Assembly: GCA_963849305.1 (NCBI GenBank)
Contig: CAWKGV010000005.1
Location: 124,001-188,000 of the forward strand
Reading direction: 5' to 3'
DNA length: 64,000 nt
Source: CAWKGV01 sp963849305
GTDB lineage: Bacteria > Pseudomonadota > Alphaproteobacteria > Acetobacterales > Acetobacteraceae
Of this stretch, positions 1 through 8,679 are shown piece after piece (within the stretch, counting starts at the first letter, position 1; every line of letters starts with the position of its first letter). Position numbers and translations under genes: made by a program. The notes under the pieces were generated by a model that was given only the letters and a program-made list of their open reading frames with translations, did no database searches and had not been told where the DNA came from.

Positions 1-579
1 GCGAGTTGGGGCACAATGGTCTGTGCCGACCCGCTCGGCCGCAGGTCGCCGGGCCGCCAGGGGAAGCGCAGCACGCGATTGACCTCGGCCACATAGACGA
101 AGCGAGGGTTCGGTCCGGGCGGATAAAAGGCGATGCCGAACGGCTGATCCAGCCCGTCGGCGAACACCTGCTCGACGCTGGGCCGCGCGGCTCCGTCGGC
201 GGCGCGCATGATCCGCACCCGGCCGGCTCGGGTCTCGGCTACGAAGATGTCGCCGTTGGGCGCGACGCGAATCACGCGCGGGCCGCTAAGCCCGCCGGCG
301 AACTGCGCCACGGCAAAGCCCGGGCGGCACGTGCAGCCTCGCTTCGGCGGGTCGTGCCACCACGTCGGGGGCGTTACCGGCCGAGCCGGTGGCGTACGGC
401 GGCGGCATATCGGCTGGCGTGATCAGGCGCCGCACGCCGGGCGCGGCGGTTTCCCACCCGCCATACGCCGCCGCCCCTGTGCGGACGGCGGCCGGGCTCT
501 CCTGGGCCGAACCCATCGCCGGGGCAAATACCAGCCCGGCGAGCAGAAGCGACAGGAATGGGCCGGGTCGAGCCGTCAT
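1..579 (-). pseudogene. PQQ-dependent sugar (sorbosone-type) dehydrogenase, 5' part, frameshifted, cut by window edge
   Basis: The start codon is ATG at 579-577, followed by a Sec signal peptide (MTARPGPFLSLLLAGLVFAP...AQ). Downstream the protein reads as a beta-propeller of the sorbosone/glucose dehydrogenase family: 'RVAPNGDIFVAE', 'FADGLDQPFGIAFYPPG' and 'FVYVAEVNRVLRF' are blade motifs of that family. The N-terminal frame runs into a stop near 286, while the homologous reading continues one frame over from about 322. One extra C in the CCCGGG stretch near 319-325 explains this. The gene runs off the left edge, so its length is unknown. It would act in the periplasm on aldoses using PQQ. 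It is a pseudogene or carries a one-base sequence error. Confidence 0.75.
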
Positions 580-717
580 GGCATGGCGCTCCGTTGAGGT
601 CCGGGGTGGTGCGGGGCAGGTTGCGACGCGCGGCGCGCCGTCAAGCCCGCGCAACGAGGCTTGACCTCGGCGGACCGCTGGCCGTCAGTTTCGCGCACCA
701 AGCAGGAGTCACCGCCG

Positions 718-1295
718 ATGAGCGAGACGGTCGAACTGAGGATCACCGACCGGCGGTCGTTCGCCGATGGCCAGGCATTCGAGACCGGCGGCCCTTATGA
801 ACGCATAGTTGGGCGCGCGCTCTTCTCGGTTGATCCCCGTGGGCCGGAGAACGCCTTTGTGGTCGATCTCGACCACGCGCCGGTCGATCCGGCCGGCCGC
901 GTCTCCTTCGCGGCCGACTTCATGCTGCTGAAACCATGCGAGATGGCACAGTCGAACCGCCGCCTGTTCTTCGATTACGGCAACCGGGGCCACAAGCGGG
1001 CGCTGCAATTCTTCAACGATGCGCCGGCGAGCAACGATCCGCTGACGCTCGCCGACGCCGGCAACGGCTTCTTGATGGCCGGGGCTACGTGGTGGCCTGG
1101 CTCGCCTGGGAAGGTGATCTCCTGCCGGGCGATGGGCGGATGGTGCTCGATCTGCCGGTGGCGACCGATGGCGGGCAGCCGATCACCGGGCTGGTGCGGA
1201 TCGAGTATGTCCTCGACCAGCCTGGCGTGACCACCCTGCCGCTCTCGGGCAAGGCGGCGGCGCGGAGCTATAATACCAACGGCCCCTGGCTCTGA
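718..1295 (+). pseudogene. alpha/beta hydrolase domain protein, N-terminal remnant with frameshift and truncation
   Basis: ATG at 718 opens a protein beginning MSETVELRITDRRSFADG. It continues through 'GGPYERIVGRALFSVDP' and 'LFFDYGNRGHKRALQFFND', which resembles the N-terminal region of the large (about 600-700 residue) alpha/beta hydrolase domain proteins. After 'AGNGFLM' at 1077 the homologous reading moves one frame ('GYVVAWLAWEGDLLPGDGR'), consistent with loss of one base near 1078. The second frame stops at TGA 1293-1295 after about 190 codons, far short of the family length and before any catalytic serine motif. That stop lies at the edge of the palindromic repeat at 1294. The gene is probably dead; the family name is from recognition, not from a search. 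Confidence 0.6.
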
Positions 1296-1392
1296 CCTCT
1301 CGTCCGTCATGGTCGGCGAAGGCCGACCATCCACGACTTCCTCGCTCTGACGCGAAGAAAGTCATGGATCCTCCGCATTCGCCGAGGATGAC
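1294..1392. repeat. 99-bp dispersed palindromic element, copy A
   Basis: This stretch matches 53768-53866 along its whole 99-base length with scattered substitutions. It holds two hairpins: GGTCGGC/GCCGACC around 1311-1328 and CCTCCGC/GCCGAGG around 1370-1387, the second with one mismatch. Short complementary ends (GTCAT/ATGAC) could close the element into a three-way fold. It resembles the intergenic palindromic repeats known from Bradyrhizobium, Rhodopseudomonas and relatives. It starts where the truncated hydrolase gene stops. Confidence 0.8.
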
Positions 1393-1523
1393 AGTAGGGT
1401 CGAACGGCCGATTCAATGGGCCGGTGGTAAAAGACGGTTTCGCTCGACACCAGCCGCGCGGCTCACCCGGCGTCGACCGCCTGAAAATATGGCCTCTGCC
1501 GGCCCAGGATTGGTCGCGCGCCC

Positions 1524-2525
1524 CTACAACGTCCGCCGCGAGCGGCCACGGCCCAGCGCCTCGCGCAGTAGCGGGCCGGCGGCGACCAGGATCAGGATGC
1601 CGCCCCAGATGGCGAGCGTGAGGAACTGGCTGAGGTTGAGCAAATTGAACGCCGAGCCGATCAGCTGCAACACGATCAGCGCCAGCACCAGGCCGCTCAC
1701 ACGGCCGAAGCCGCCCATCGGATCGATCCCACCAAGGACCGCCGCGAGGATAGTGACGAGCAGGTAGCTTTGGCCGTAGTCGGCGTTGGCGGAGTTGAAT
1801 CGCGCCATCATCAGCAGCCCCGCCACGGCCGCCAGCAAGCTGGCGAGCAGATAGACCCGCAGCAGCACGCCGGGAGTGTCGATGCCGGAGAACCGGCTGG
1901 CGCGTTCGTTCGAGCCAATCATGCCGATGCTGATGCCGAGCGGCGAGCGGCCGAGCATCACCGCGATCGGGATCGCGGTTGCGCAGAACACGAAGAGCGG
2001 CATCGGGATGCCGCCGAGCGTGCCATTGCCAAGGAACACGATCCAAGGCGGGAAACCCGAGATCACGCTGCCATGCGTGAAGCCGATGGCGCAGCCGCGC
2101 ACCATCGTCATGGTGCCGAGTGTGACCAGGATCGGCGAGACGCCCACATACGCGACGACGAACCCGTTGACCAGGCCGACCAAGCTCGCAACGCCGGCAC
2201 CGGCGCCAATCGCCAACGCCTGCCACAGGACGAAGCTCGCGCCGGTCGCGGCCGAATGCCCGGTCAGAACTCCGCCCATGGCCAACGCGCAGAGGTCGGC
2301 GGTCGCGATGATCGAGAGATCGAGGCCGCCGGAGAGCAGCGTGACCATCATGGCGAGCGACAGGATGCCGAGCTCCGGCATCTGGAACGCCATGGACTGT
2401 AGTGTGCCGACCGCGAACAACCCGCGCCCGATAAGCGTCCCGAACACAACGATCAGCACCGCCAGCAGGAGCAGCAGCCGCAGGTTGGTGCGGTCGCCGC
2501 CGCGCGTGAGCAACGACGCGATCAT
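1524..2525 (-). CDS. sugar/AI-2-type ABC transporter permease (RbsC/LsrD-like), second permease
   Basis: The product is 333 residues and of the BPD_transp_2 (RbsC/XylH) permease family. It has roughly eight to ten hydrophobic segments and the conserved 'SGGLDLS' loop at residues 65-71. ATG at 2525 overlaps the stop of the preceding permease (ATGA, 2522-2525), which fixes the start and shows translational coupling. It is the last gene of the operon that runs from 5978 down to 1524 in the order binding protein, ATPase, permease, permease. That is the order of rhamnose (rhaSTPQ) and AI-2-type importers. It would form the inner-membrane channel with the neighbouring permease. The substrate cannot be read from sequence. 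Confidence 0.9.
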   Translation of the reverse strand: MIASLLTRGGDRTNLRLLLLLAVLIVVFGTLIGRGLFAVGTLQSMAFQMPELGILSLAMMVTLLSGGLDLSIIATADLCALAMGGVLTGHSAATGASFVLWQALAIGAGAGVASLVGLVNGFVVAYVGVSPILVTLGTMTMVRGCAIGFTHGSVISGFPPWIVFLGNGTLGGIPMPLFVFCATAIPIAVMLGRSPLGISIGMIGSNERASRFSGIDTPGVLLRVYLLASLLAAVAGLLMMARFNSANADYGQSYLLVTILAAVLGGIDPMGGFGRVSGLVLALIVLQLIGSAFNLLNLSQFLTLAIWGGILILVAAGPLLREALGRGRSRRTL

Positions 2526-3493
2526 GCCGGCGCTCGCGCTGTGCGCCGCGAGCGATATTCCAGCGCCGTCGAGCTGACCGCGACCAGGATCAGCAGCCCG
2601 GCGAAGCAATCGAGCCAATAGGACGGGACGCCCAGGATGATCAGCCCGTTCTCGACCACCGCCAGCAACGCCACTCCGAGGATGGTGCCGAGCACGCTGC
2701 CGACTCCACCCGCGAGGCTAGCCCCCCCGAGCACGACGGCGGCGAGCACATGCAACTCCTTGCCGACCAGCGAAGTGGGCATGACGGATTGCTCGAGTTG
2801 GGCATCGGCGAGCGAGGCGATGCCGGCGGTGACGCCCATCAGACCGTACGCCAGCATGTTCAACCGCACCACATTGAAGCCGACCCGCTGCGCCGCGTCG
2901 CGGTTGCCGCCCAGGGCGTAGATCTGCCGGCCGACGCTGGTGCGCTCCAGCAACAGCCACACGGCGGCGAACACCAACACCAGCAGCAGGATCTGCAAGT
3001 TGATCGCATAGGACGAGCCCCCGATATGCCAGGAGATGCCCTGCGCGAAGAAGTCCGGCAGCGCGTAGATGTAATTGCCGCCGGTCGCGAACACGAGCAA
3101 CCCGTAGTAAAGGTTAAGGGTAGCAATCGTCGCGATGATGCTGGACAGGCGTAACGTACTGACCAGCACGGCGTTGATCAGCCCGAGGGCGAGGCCGATC
3201 GCGATGGCTATGGCGAACAGTCCGGCCCAGCCGATCGAGGCCTGGTTCGCCACGGTAAGCGCAACGTATTGCGCGACGGATGCGGTGGCGGTGAACGAGA
3301 TGTCGATTCCGCCCGAGATCAGCACCACCAGCAGCCCAGCGGCCAGGATGCCGGTGAACGCGTAGGAGGTCAGCAGATCGAATAGGTTCTGCAGCGTGAA
3401 GAACTGGTGAGTGCCGATCGCAAGCCCAGCAACCAGCACCGCCAGCACGAGGGCCAGGCGCAACTCGTGGCGCGCGAGCAGGCTCTCATGCAT
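2522..3493 (-). CDS. sugar/AI-2-type ABC transporter permease (LsrC-like), first permease
   Basis: The product is 323 residues, an RbsC-family inner-membrane permease with many hydrophobic helices and the family loop 'SGGIDIS' at residues 60-66. The C-terminal half carries 'AVVLGGASLAGGVGSVLGT', typical of the EAA-like region that contacts the ATPase. The start at 3493 overlaps the end of the ATPase gene by 8 bases, and the stop overlaps the next permease by 4 bases, so the three genes are translationally coupled. Two different permeases in one operon imply a heterodimeric channel, as in the Lsr and Rha systems. Confidence 0.9.
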   Translation of the reverse strand: MHESLLARHELRLALVLAVLVAGLAIGTHQFFTLQNLFDLLTSYAFTGILAAGLLVVLISGGIDISFTATASVAQYVALTVANQASIGWAGLFAIAIAIGLALGLINAVLVSTLRLSSIIATIATLNLYYGLLVFATGGNYIYALPDFFAQGISWHIGGSSYAINLQILLLVLVFAAVWLLLERTSVGRQIYALGGNRDAAQRVGFNVVRLNMLAYGLMGVTAGIASLADAQLEQSVMPTSLVGKELHVLAAVVLGGASLAGGVGSVLGTILGVALLAVVENGLIILGVPSYWLDCFAGLLILVAVSSTALEYRSRRTARAPA

Positions 3494-4967
3494 TGAGCGC
3501 CTCCGCGATCTCGGCCTCTTCCGCCTCGTGGGGCACGTAGCAGCCGGCGATCCGGCCCCCGCGCATCACCAGGATGCGGTGGCAGTGATAGTAGACCTCG
3601 GACACCTCGTCCGAGATCATGATGACCGCGATGCCGCGCGCCGCGAGGTCCGCGACGATCTCATAAATGCCATCCTTGGCCTTGATGTCCACACCGACCG
3701 TCGGGCTATCGAGGATCAGCAGCTTTGGATCGCGCGCGAGCCACTTCGCCAGCACCACCCGTTGCTGGTTGCCGCCCGACAGCGTGCGCGCCGGGTTCTC
3801 GGCATCGCCGACCCGGATCGCGAGTGCGCGGATCCAGGTCGCGACGGTCGCCTGCCGTGCGCGTTCGGGGATCAGCCCGAACCGCGCTAGCTGCCGGAGC
3901 ACGGTGATGATGATGTTCTTCGCGATCGGCTGCTCGAGCACCAAGCCCAGGCCCAGGCGATCCTCTGGCACGTAGGCAATGCCGCGACGAATCGCGTCGC
4001 GGGTGCCGGCGAGCGCGACCGGGTGGCCATACAGGCGAATCTCGCCCGCATCGGGCCGCGTCATGCCGAACAGCGACAGTGCAAGCTCGGTGCGCCCGGC
4101 ACCGAGCAGACCGGTGATGCCAAGGATCTCGCCCGCGCGGACCTCGAAGCTGACGTCCTGGTACTCGCCCGCGCGCGACAAATGCGAGACCGCGAGCACG
4201 GTTGGCGCCCCGGCGAGGCCAGGACGGCGCGGCTCGTAGTGGAACTCCTTGCCGGTCATCAGGAACCCCAGCCGCTGTCCGGTCATTCCGGCGGCGTCGA
4301 ACGTGCCGACCTTGCTGCCGTCGCGCAGCACGCTCACCCGCTCGGCGATCTCCATGACCTCGTCGAGCCGGTGGCTGACGAACATCACCGCCACGCCGCG
4401 CCGCTTCAGTTCGAGCGCCAGCGCGAGCAGGGCAGCGACTTCATGGCGGGTGAGCGAGGCAGTCGGCTCGTCCATGATCACCAGCCGTGCCTCGGCTGCC
4501 ATGGCACGGCAGATGGCGACCAGCTGGCGACTCGCGATCGGCAGACCCGCCACCTTCGCCTCCGGGTCAAGACGCACATCGAGCCGCTGCATGGTGGCCG
4601 CCGCGACCGCGCAGAGGCGGGCCCAGCGCGCCGGATGCGGCGCGCCCTGATGACAGGAGATCGCGATGTTTTCCGCCACCGTCAGGTTGGGAAATAGGGA
4701 TAGATCCTGGTAAATGACCTGGATGCCCAGCGCGGTGCTCTCGATGGTCGAGAGCGCCTTGTGGCTGCGGCCGCCGACGATGATCTCGCCCCCGCCGTCG
4801 GGCGGCTGCACACCAGAGACGATCTTGATCAGGGTGGACTTGCCGGAGCCGTTCTCGCCCACAAGGCAGTGGATCTCGCCCTCGGCGATGGTGAGATCAA
4901 CATTGGCGAGTGCTTGGACACCGCCGAAGCGCTTCGAGATGCGCCGTAGCTCGAGCAGGTTGGCCAC
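3486..4967 (-). CDS. sugar ABC transporter, tandem ATP-binding protein (RbsA/MglA/LsrA-like)
   Basis: The 493-residue protein contains two ABC domains, as in RbsA and MglA. The first has Walker A 'GENGSGKST' at residues 37-45 and Walker B 'LVIMDEPTASLT'. The second has a degenerate P-loop ('LLGAGRTEL') but a good signature 'LSGGNQQR' and 'LLILDSPTVGVD'. This asymmetry is normal for the family, where one site is catalytically weak. It lies 18 bases downstream of the binding-protein gene and overlaps the following permease gene. It would energise import of a monosaccharide or AI-2-like ligand. Confidence 0.93.
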   Translation of the reverse strand: MANLLELRRISKRFGGVQALANVDLTIAEGEIHCLVGENGSGKSTLIKIVSGVQPPDGGGEIIVGGRSHKALSTIESTALGIQVIYQDLSLFPNLTVAENIAISCHQGAPHPARWARLCAVAAATMQRLDVRLDPEAKVAGLPIASRQLVAICRAMAAEARLVIMDEPTASLTRHEVAALLALALELKRRGVAVMFVSHRLDEVMEIAERVSVLRDGSKVGTFDAAGMTGQRLGFLMTGKEFHYEPRRPGLAGAPTVLAVSHLSRAGEYQDVSFEVRAGEILGITGLLGAGRTELALSLFGMTRPDAGEIRLYGHPVALAGTRDAIRRGIAYVPEDRLGLGLVLEQPIAKNIIITVLRQLARFGLIPERARQATVATWIRALAIRVGDAENPARTLSGGNQQRVVLAKWLARDPKLLILDSPTVGVDIKAKDGIYEIVADLAARGIAVIMISDEVSEVYYHCHRILVMRGGRIAGCYVPHEAEEAEIAEALNA

Positions 4968-4985
4968 ACGCGCAGCGAACGGCGA

Positions 4986-5978
4986 CTACAAACCCTGCTG
5001 GATCAGCCCGTTGATCGTCTGCTTGTTGATCGTGAGGATATCGTTCCATGCGACAATACGGTTCGCTGCGTCGACATTCGCCTTGCCGAGACCCGGAACT
5101 TCCAGCCCTGTCTCGATCGGCTGTTTCTTCAGCACGCGGGAGGCGACCGCGACCATGGCGAACCCGGCGTCGATCGGGCTCCAAAGGAAGCCTTCCTTGA
5201 TCGTGCCGTCCATGATCATCGGCTTGGCCTGCGAGGGCACCACGGTGCCCACAATCATGATTTTGTTGGCAAGGTGCTGCTGGCGCACCGCGATGCCGGC
5301 GCCGATCGGCCCGTTGGAGCCGAAGCCGAGAATGCCACGCAGGTCCGGATACGCCTTCAGCACGTCGAGCGTGGTGCGCCGGCTGTCATCGACCTCGTCG
5401 GCACCGGGGAAGCGGCTCGCCGCTAGCTTCATCTTCGGGTAGTGCTCCTTCTGGTAGGCGATGGCAGCGTCGGCCCATTTGTTGTGCAGCGGCGTGGTCA
5501 GCGTACCCACGTAAACAACGTACTCGCCCTCCTCGTGCATGAAGCCAGCGAGCGCCTTCATCTGCTCCTGGCCGAACTTGACCGAATTGATCAGCTCGAC
5601 ATCCCAGGTGCGGCCAGCCTGGTTCGGCCCTTCCTGGGTGATGACAGGAATATTGGCGGACTGCGCGCGTTCGAGCACCGGGGCAAGCACCTTCACGTCA
5701 AGCGGCACCAGGCCGATCGCATCGACGCGCTTTGCAATCAGGTCCTCCACTAGCTTGACCTGCTGCGCCGGATCGACATGCGCCGGGCCGGTCATCGAAA
5801 CGTCGACGCCGAACTGCTTGCCGCCCCGCTCCAGCCCTTTGTCGACCAGATTGAACCAAGGGATGCCGGTGATCTTGACCACCGTAACCATCGATGGCTC
5901 GGCGGCCCGGGCGGCGAGCGGCAGCGCGGCGGTCGCGGCTGTGATGCCGAGCAACTTCAGCGTGTCACGACGGTTCAT
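4986..5978 (-). CDS. periplasmic sugar-binding protein of ABC importer (LsrB/RhaS-like)
   Basis: ATG at 5978 starts 'MNRRDTLKLLGITAATAALPLAARAAE', a signal peptide with a twin-arginine-like 'RR' N-region. The mature part (about 300 residues) is a type I periplasmic binding fold: 'IPWFNLVDKGLERGGKQFGVDV', 'VKLVEDLIAKRVDAIGLVPLD', 'ANIPVITQEGP' and 'YPDLRGILGFGSNGPIGAG'. The pattern is closest to LsrB/RhaS-type proteins. It is the first gene of its operon, with a free upstream stretch of about 210 bases (5979-6189) where the promoter should lie. The ligand is unknown, and annotation as AI-2 binding would be over-precise. Confidence 0.88.
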   Translation of the reverse strand: MNRRDTLKLLGITAATAALPLAARAAEPSMVTVVKITGIPWFNLVDKGLERGGKQFGVDVSMTGPAHVDPAQQVKLVEDLIAKRVDAIGLVPLDVKVLAPVLERAQSANIPVITQEGPNQAGRTWDVELINSVKFGQEQMKALAGFMHEEGEYVVYVGTLTTPLHNKWADAAIAYQKEHYPKMKLAASRFPGADEVDDSRRTTLDVLKAYPDLRGILGFGSNGPIGAGIAVRQQHLANKIMIVGTVVPSQAKPMIMDGTIKEGFLWSPIDAGFAMVAVASRVLKKQPIETGLEVPGLGKANVDAANRIVAWNDILTINKQTINGLIQQGL

Positions 5979-6189
5979 GGTGCTCTCCCTTGATCGGCGG
6001 AACATAAACGCAGCGGTGGCACCTGCCAATGGTGGCCCCCAGCGCGGGTGCATTTCTTGTTACGCATCTTCGCCCCGGCGCCATGCTGGTCTGCCCGAAC
6101 GTGGACCTGTTCGCACGGAGGTTTCCGTACGTGCCGTGATCGCGCGAATGAGGAGCGTTCCCGACCTTAACGCCCAGTGCCCAGAGCCT

Positions 6190-6633
6190 TTAGGCCAACC
6201 GTCCCCGCTCCAACCGCTTGCGCAGGAACACGCGCGACGTGCCTGGCGGCTCGCAGTCGATGCGCCCAAACTCCTCGTAGCCGTGTCGGCGGTAAAAGCC
6301 GGGCGCCTGGAAGCTGATGGTCAGGACAAACGCGGCGCCGCATCCGCGTTGTACCGCTTCCTCCTCGGCTATGCGCATGAGCGTGCTACCCAAGCGCCGG
6401 CTGCGCAGCTCATCCGGCAGATACAGCAGGTCGAGGAAGAACAGCCCGAGCGACGTGCGGCCGAGCAGACCGCCGATCGTTCGTCCATCCTCGGGGTCTT
6501 GAACCAGCACCGCGAGCGGGCGCCAGTCGCGATAGCCGGCCTGGGCGGCGTTGAAATCGGCGAGGCCGTCATCAATCGCGGCCGTCGCCGCCGCATCCGG
6601 CGCATCGGTTAGGATCACAAGCGGCTCACGCAT
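6190..6633 (-). CDS. GNAT family N-acetyltransferase
   Basis: The product is 147 residues, a single GNAT fold. The acetyl-CoA pyrophosphate loop is 'RSRRLGSTLM' at residues 77-86, preceded by the beta4 strand 'LGLFFLDLLYLPDELR', and the C-terminal motif is 'APGFYRRHGYEEFG'. No substrate-specific signature is visible. It is on the minus strand after a gap of roughly 210 bases from the ABC operon start and just after a small ORF with a decayed look. It is probably a stand-alone cytosolic acyltransferase for a small amine or peptide. Confidence 0.85.
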   Translation of the reverse strand: MREPLVILTDAPDAAATAAIDDGLADFNAAQAGYRDWRPLAVLVQDPEDGRTIGGLLGRTSLGLFFLDLLYLPDELRSRRLGSTLMRIAEEEAVQRGCGAAFVLTISFQAPGFYRRHGYEEFGRIDCEPPGTSRVFLRKRLERGRLA

Positions 6634-6702
6634 CGCCCACCATCTCCGTAACCCCCCGGGAGCGCCGCTCGCAAAAGCGCACGCACTCCCCCAAAGTCGC
6701 GT

Positions 6703-6819
6703 TCAGACCCTCATGCAGCAGCCAATCGAAACTATCCGTTCCCTGTCCCGCCTGCGCCTGTTGCGCAACCGGTCCAGCTCGGCTTTCTTCGCGGCGATTT
6801 CGGCAACGAGTTTCTCCAT
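6703..6819 (-). pseudogene. possible remnant of a Fic-domain protein N-terminus (38-codon ORF)
   Basis: ATG at 6819 opens a 38-codon reading frame beginning MEKLVAEIAAKKAELDRLR, then a basic tail and a stop. The first 19 residues resemble the N-terminal helix found in front of many bacterial Fic proteins. Nothing of the Fic domain (no HPFxxGNGR motif) follows in any frame between here and the GNAT gene. This is either a remnant or a coincidental small coding sequence. The assignment rests on recall of the family only. Confidence 0.25.
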
Positions 6820-6845
6820 ACCGCACGCCTCAACGGTTCGGTCGG

Positions 6846-7610
6846 CTACGTCGTGATCGAGAACCCGCCATCGACCGGGATCGCGGTGCCGGTCACGAAA
6901 TCCGAGGCGCCGCTCGCCAGGAAAACCGCTGCACCCGCCAGGTCGGCCGGCACGCCCCAACGCCCGGCCGGCGTGCGCGCCTGCACCCGCTCGTGCAGCC
7001 CGTCCACCTCGCGGCGGGCTTTGCGCGTGAGGTCGGTGTCGATCCAGCCCGGCAGCACAGCATTGACCTGGATGCCGTCGGCCGCCCAGGCGGTGGCGAG
7101 CGCGCGCGTCATCTGCACGATGCCGCCCTTGCTCGCGGCGTACGGCGTCGCATAGGGCGCGCCGAAGATCGACATCATCGACCCGATATTGATGATCTTG
7201 CCGCCGCCCGCCTCCTTCATCGCCGAATAGGCCGCCTGCGCGCACAAGAACGCGCTGGTCAGGTTGGTGTCGAGCACATGGTGCCACTCGGCCTCGGAAT
7301 AGTCCTGCGGCATCTTGCGGATCGAGGTTCCCGCGTTATTCACCAGGATATCGAGCCGACCGAACGCCGTCCGCGCCTCAGCCACCAGCGCGCGGCACGC
7401 CTCCGCCTTGGTCACGTCCGCCGCCACGAACCGGCACCGCACGCCCGCTCCCGCCAGGCTCGCCAGCGCCGCCTCGGCCTTTTCCGCGTTCCGCCCGGCC
7501 AGCACGACATCGGCCCCCGCCTCGGCCAGCCCGCGCGCCATCCCGAGCCCGATCCCGCCATTGCCGCCGGTTACGACCGCGACCCGGCCCTTGAGATCGA
7601 ATAGCAGCAT
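6846..7610 (-). CDS. SDR family NAD(P)-dependent oxidoreductase
   Basis: ATG at 7610 gives a 254-residue classical short-chain dehydrogenase. The cofactor loop is 'TGGNGGIG' (residues 14-21), followed by 'NNAGTS' and the catalytic 'PYATPYAASK' with Tyr and Lys in YxxxK spacing. The C-terminus, 'DFVTGTAIPVDGGFSITT', is typical of glucose/3-oxoacyl-ACP reductase-like SDRs. It is divergently transcribed from the EamA gene, with 70 bases between the starts that must hold both promoters. Substrate is not predictable; gluconate or other polyol dehydrogenation is common for this subfamily. Confidence 0.9.
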   Translation of the reverse strand: MLLFDLKGRVAVVTGGNGGIGLGMARGLAEAGADVVLAGRNAEKAEAALASLAGAGVRCRFVAADVTKAEACRALVAEARTAFGRLDILVNNAGTSIRKMPQDYSEAEWHHVLDTNLTSAFLCAQAAYSAMKEAGGGKIINIGSMMSIFGAPYATPYAASKGGIVQMTRALATAWAADGIQVNAVLPGWIDTDLTRKARREVDGLHERVQARTPAGRWGVPADLAGAAVFLASGASDFVTGTAIPVDGGFSITT

Positions 7611-7680
7611 CCCTGCCCCCTTCGGTGTCGTCCAGCCGCCAGTGTGCCATACCGGAGCCGGACATCGGAACGGAGACGCC

Positions 7681-8592
7681 ATGCCATCCTCCGCCGAGGG
7701 GAGGCTGACGCGTGCCACCCGACTGCGGGGCGGCCGGGCCGAGGGGCTCGCGCTACTGCTCCTCACCGCCTGCTCCTGGGGCTTCAACTGGCCGGTGGCG
7801 AAGTTCCTGCTCTCGGAACTGCCGCCCTTCTCGATGCGCGCGGTCTGCGGGCTCGCCGGCGTGGTGTTCGCCTTCGCGCTCGCGCGCGTCCGGGGCGAGC
7901 GGCTGCGCCCGCCGGTTAGCCAATGGCGGCGCCTGGTCCTGTTCGCCACCCTCAATTTCGGCGCCTTCACCGTGTTCACCACGATCTCGCTCGTTTGGCT
8001 CAAGGCGTCCGAGGCGGTGGTCATCACCTACACGCTGCCGATCTGGGCGGCGCTGTTCGCCTGGCCGATGCTGGGGGAGCGACCGACACCGCGGGGCGTC
8101 ACCGCGATGGTCCTGGCCCTGGCGGGCGTGGCGCTGCTGGTTGGCGCCGACCAGATGCAGGCCAACTGGCACACCATCCCCGGCGTGGCCTCAGCCTTCA
8201 CCGCCGCGTGGCTGTTCGGGCTCGGCACCGTGGTCGCCAAGCGCCAGCCGCTCGCGATGCCGCCGGTGGCCGGGGTGGCTTGGCAGGCCATGCTGGGCTC
8301 AGTGCCGCTGGTCGTGCTGGCGGCGTTCGAGCATCCGGTGTGGTCTTCGGTGACGCCGCTCGGATGGAGCGGGCTCGCCTATGTCGCCACTATCCCGATG
8401 ACCGTCGCCTATCTCGCCTGGTTCCGCGCGTTGCGGCTGCTGCCGGCCTCGACCGCGGCGACGAGCGTGCTGCTGGCGCCGATGGTGGGCGTGTTCGCCT
8501 CCGCCGCCCTGCTCGGCGATCCGCTCGGGCCGCGACAACTGATCGCACTCGCGGTCACGCTCACGGGAGTGGGACTGGCTGCGCGATCCTGA
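7681..8592 (+). CDS. EamA/DMT-family transporter (metabolite exporter)
   Basis: ATG at 7681 starts a 303-residue protein with two EamA repeats of about five helices each. The first begins 'LALLLLTACSWGFNWPVAKFLL'; the second begins after 'WHTIPGVASAFTAAWLFGLGTVVAKR' and ends 'GPRQLIALAVTLTGVGLAARS'. The drug/metabolite transporter family exports amino acids, nucleosides or other small metabolites from the cytosol. A longer upstream reading exists but lacks membrane character and overlaps the divergent SDR gene. The gene is followed after 87 bases by hemA on the same strand. Confidence 0.88.
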   Translation: MPSSAEGRLTRATRLRGGRAEGLALLLLTACSWGFNWPVAKFLLSELPPFSMRAVCGLAGVVFAFALARVRGERLRPPVSQWRRLVLFATLNFGAFTVFTTISLVWLKASEAVVITYTLPIWAALFAWPMLGERPTPRGVTAMVLALAGVALLVGADQMQANWHTIPGVASAFTAAWLFGLGTVVAKRQPLAMPPVAGVAWQAMLGSVPLVVLAAFEHPVWSSVTPLGWSGLAYVATIPMTVAYLAWFRALRLLPASTAATSVLLAPMVGVFASAALLGDPLGPRQLIALAVTLTGVGLAARS

Positions 8593-8679
8593 ATGAGTGT
8601 GAGTGTCGTAGGGCATAGCCGGGATGGCCGCCGGGGGCTAAAACCCGCGCTGCCGCAGACCGCGAAGGGCCGCTGCCTC

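Noticed and set aside
1183..2226. 347-codon minus-strand frame across the permease 3' half and the repeat
   Set aside because: It is out of frame with the permease and crosses the truncated hydrolase and repeat; composition is typical of a shadow frame.
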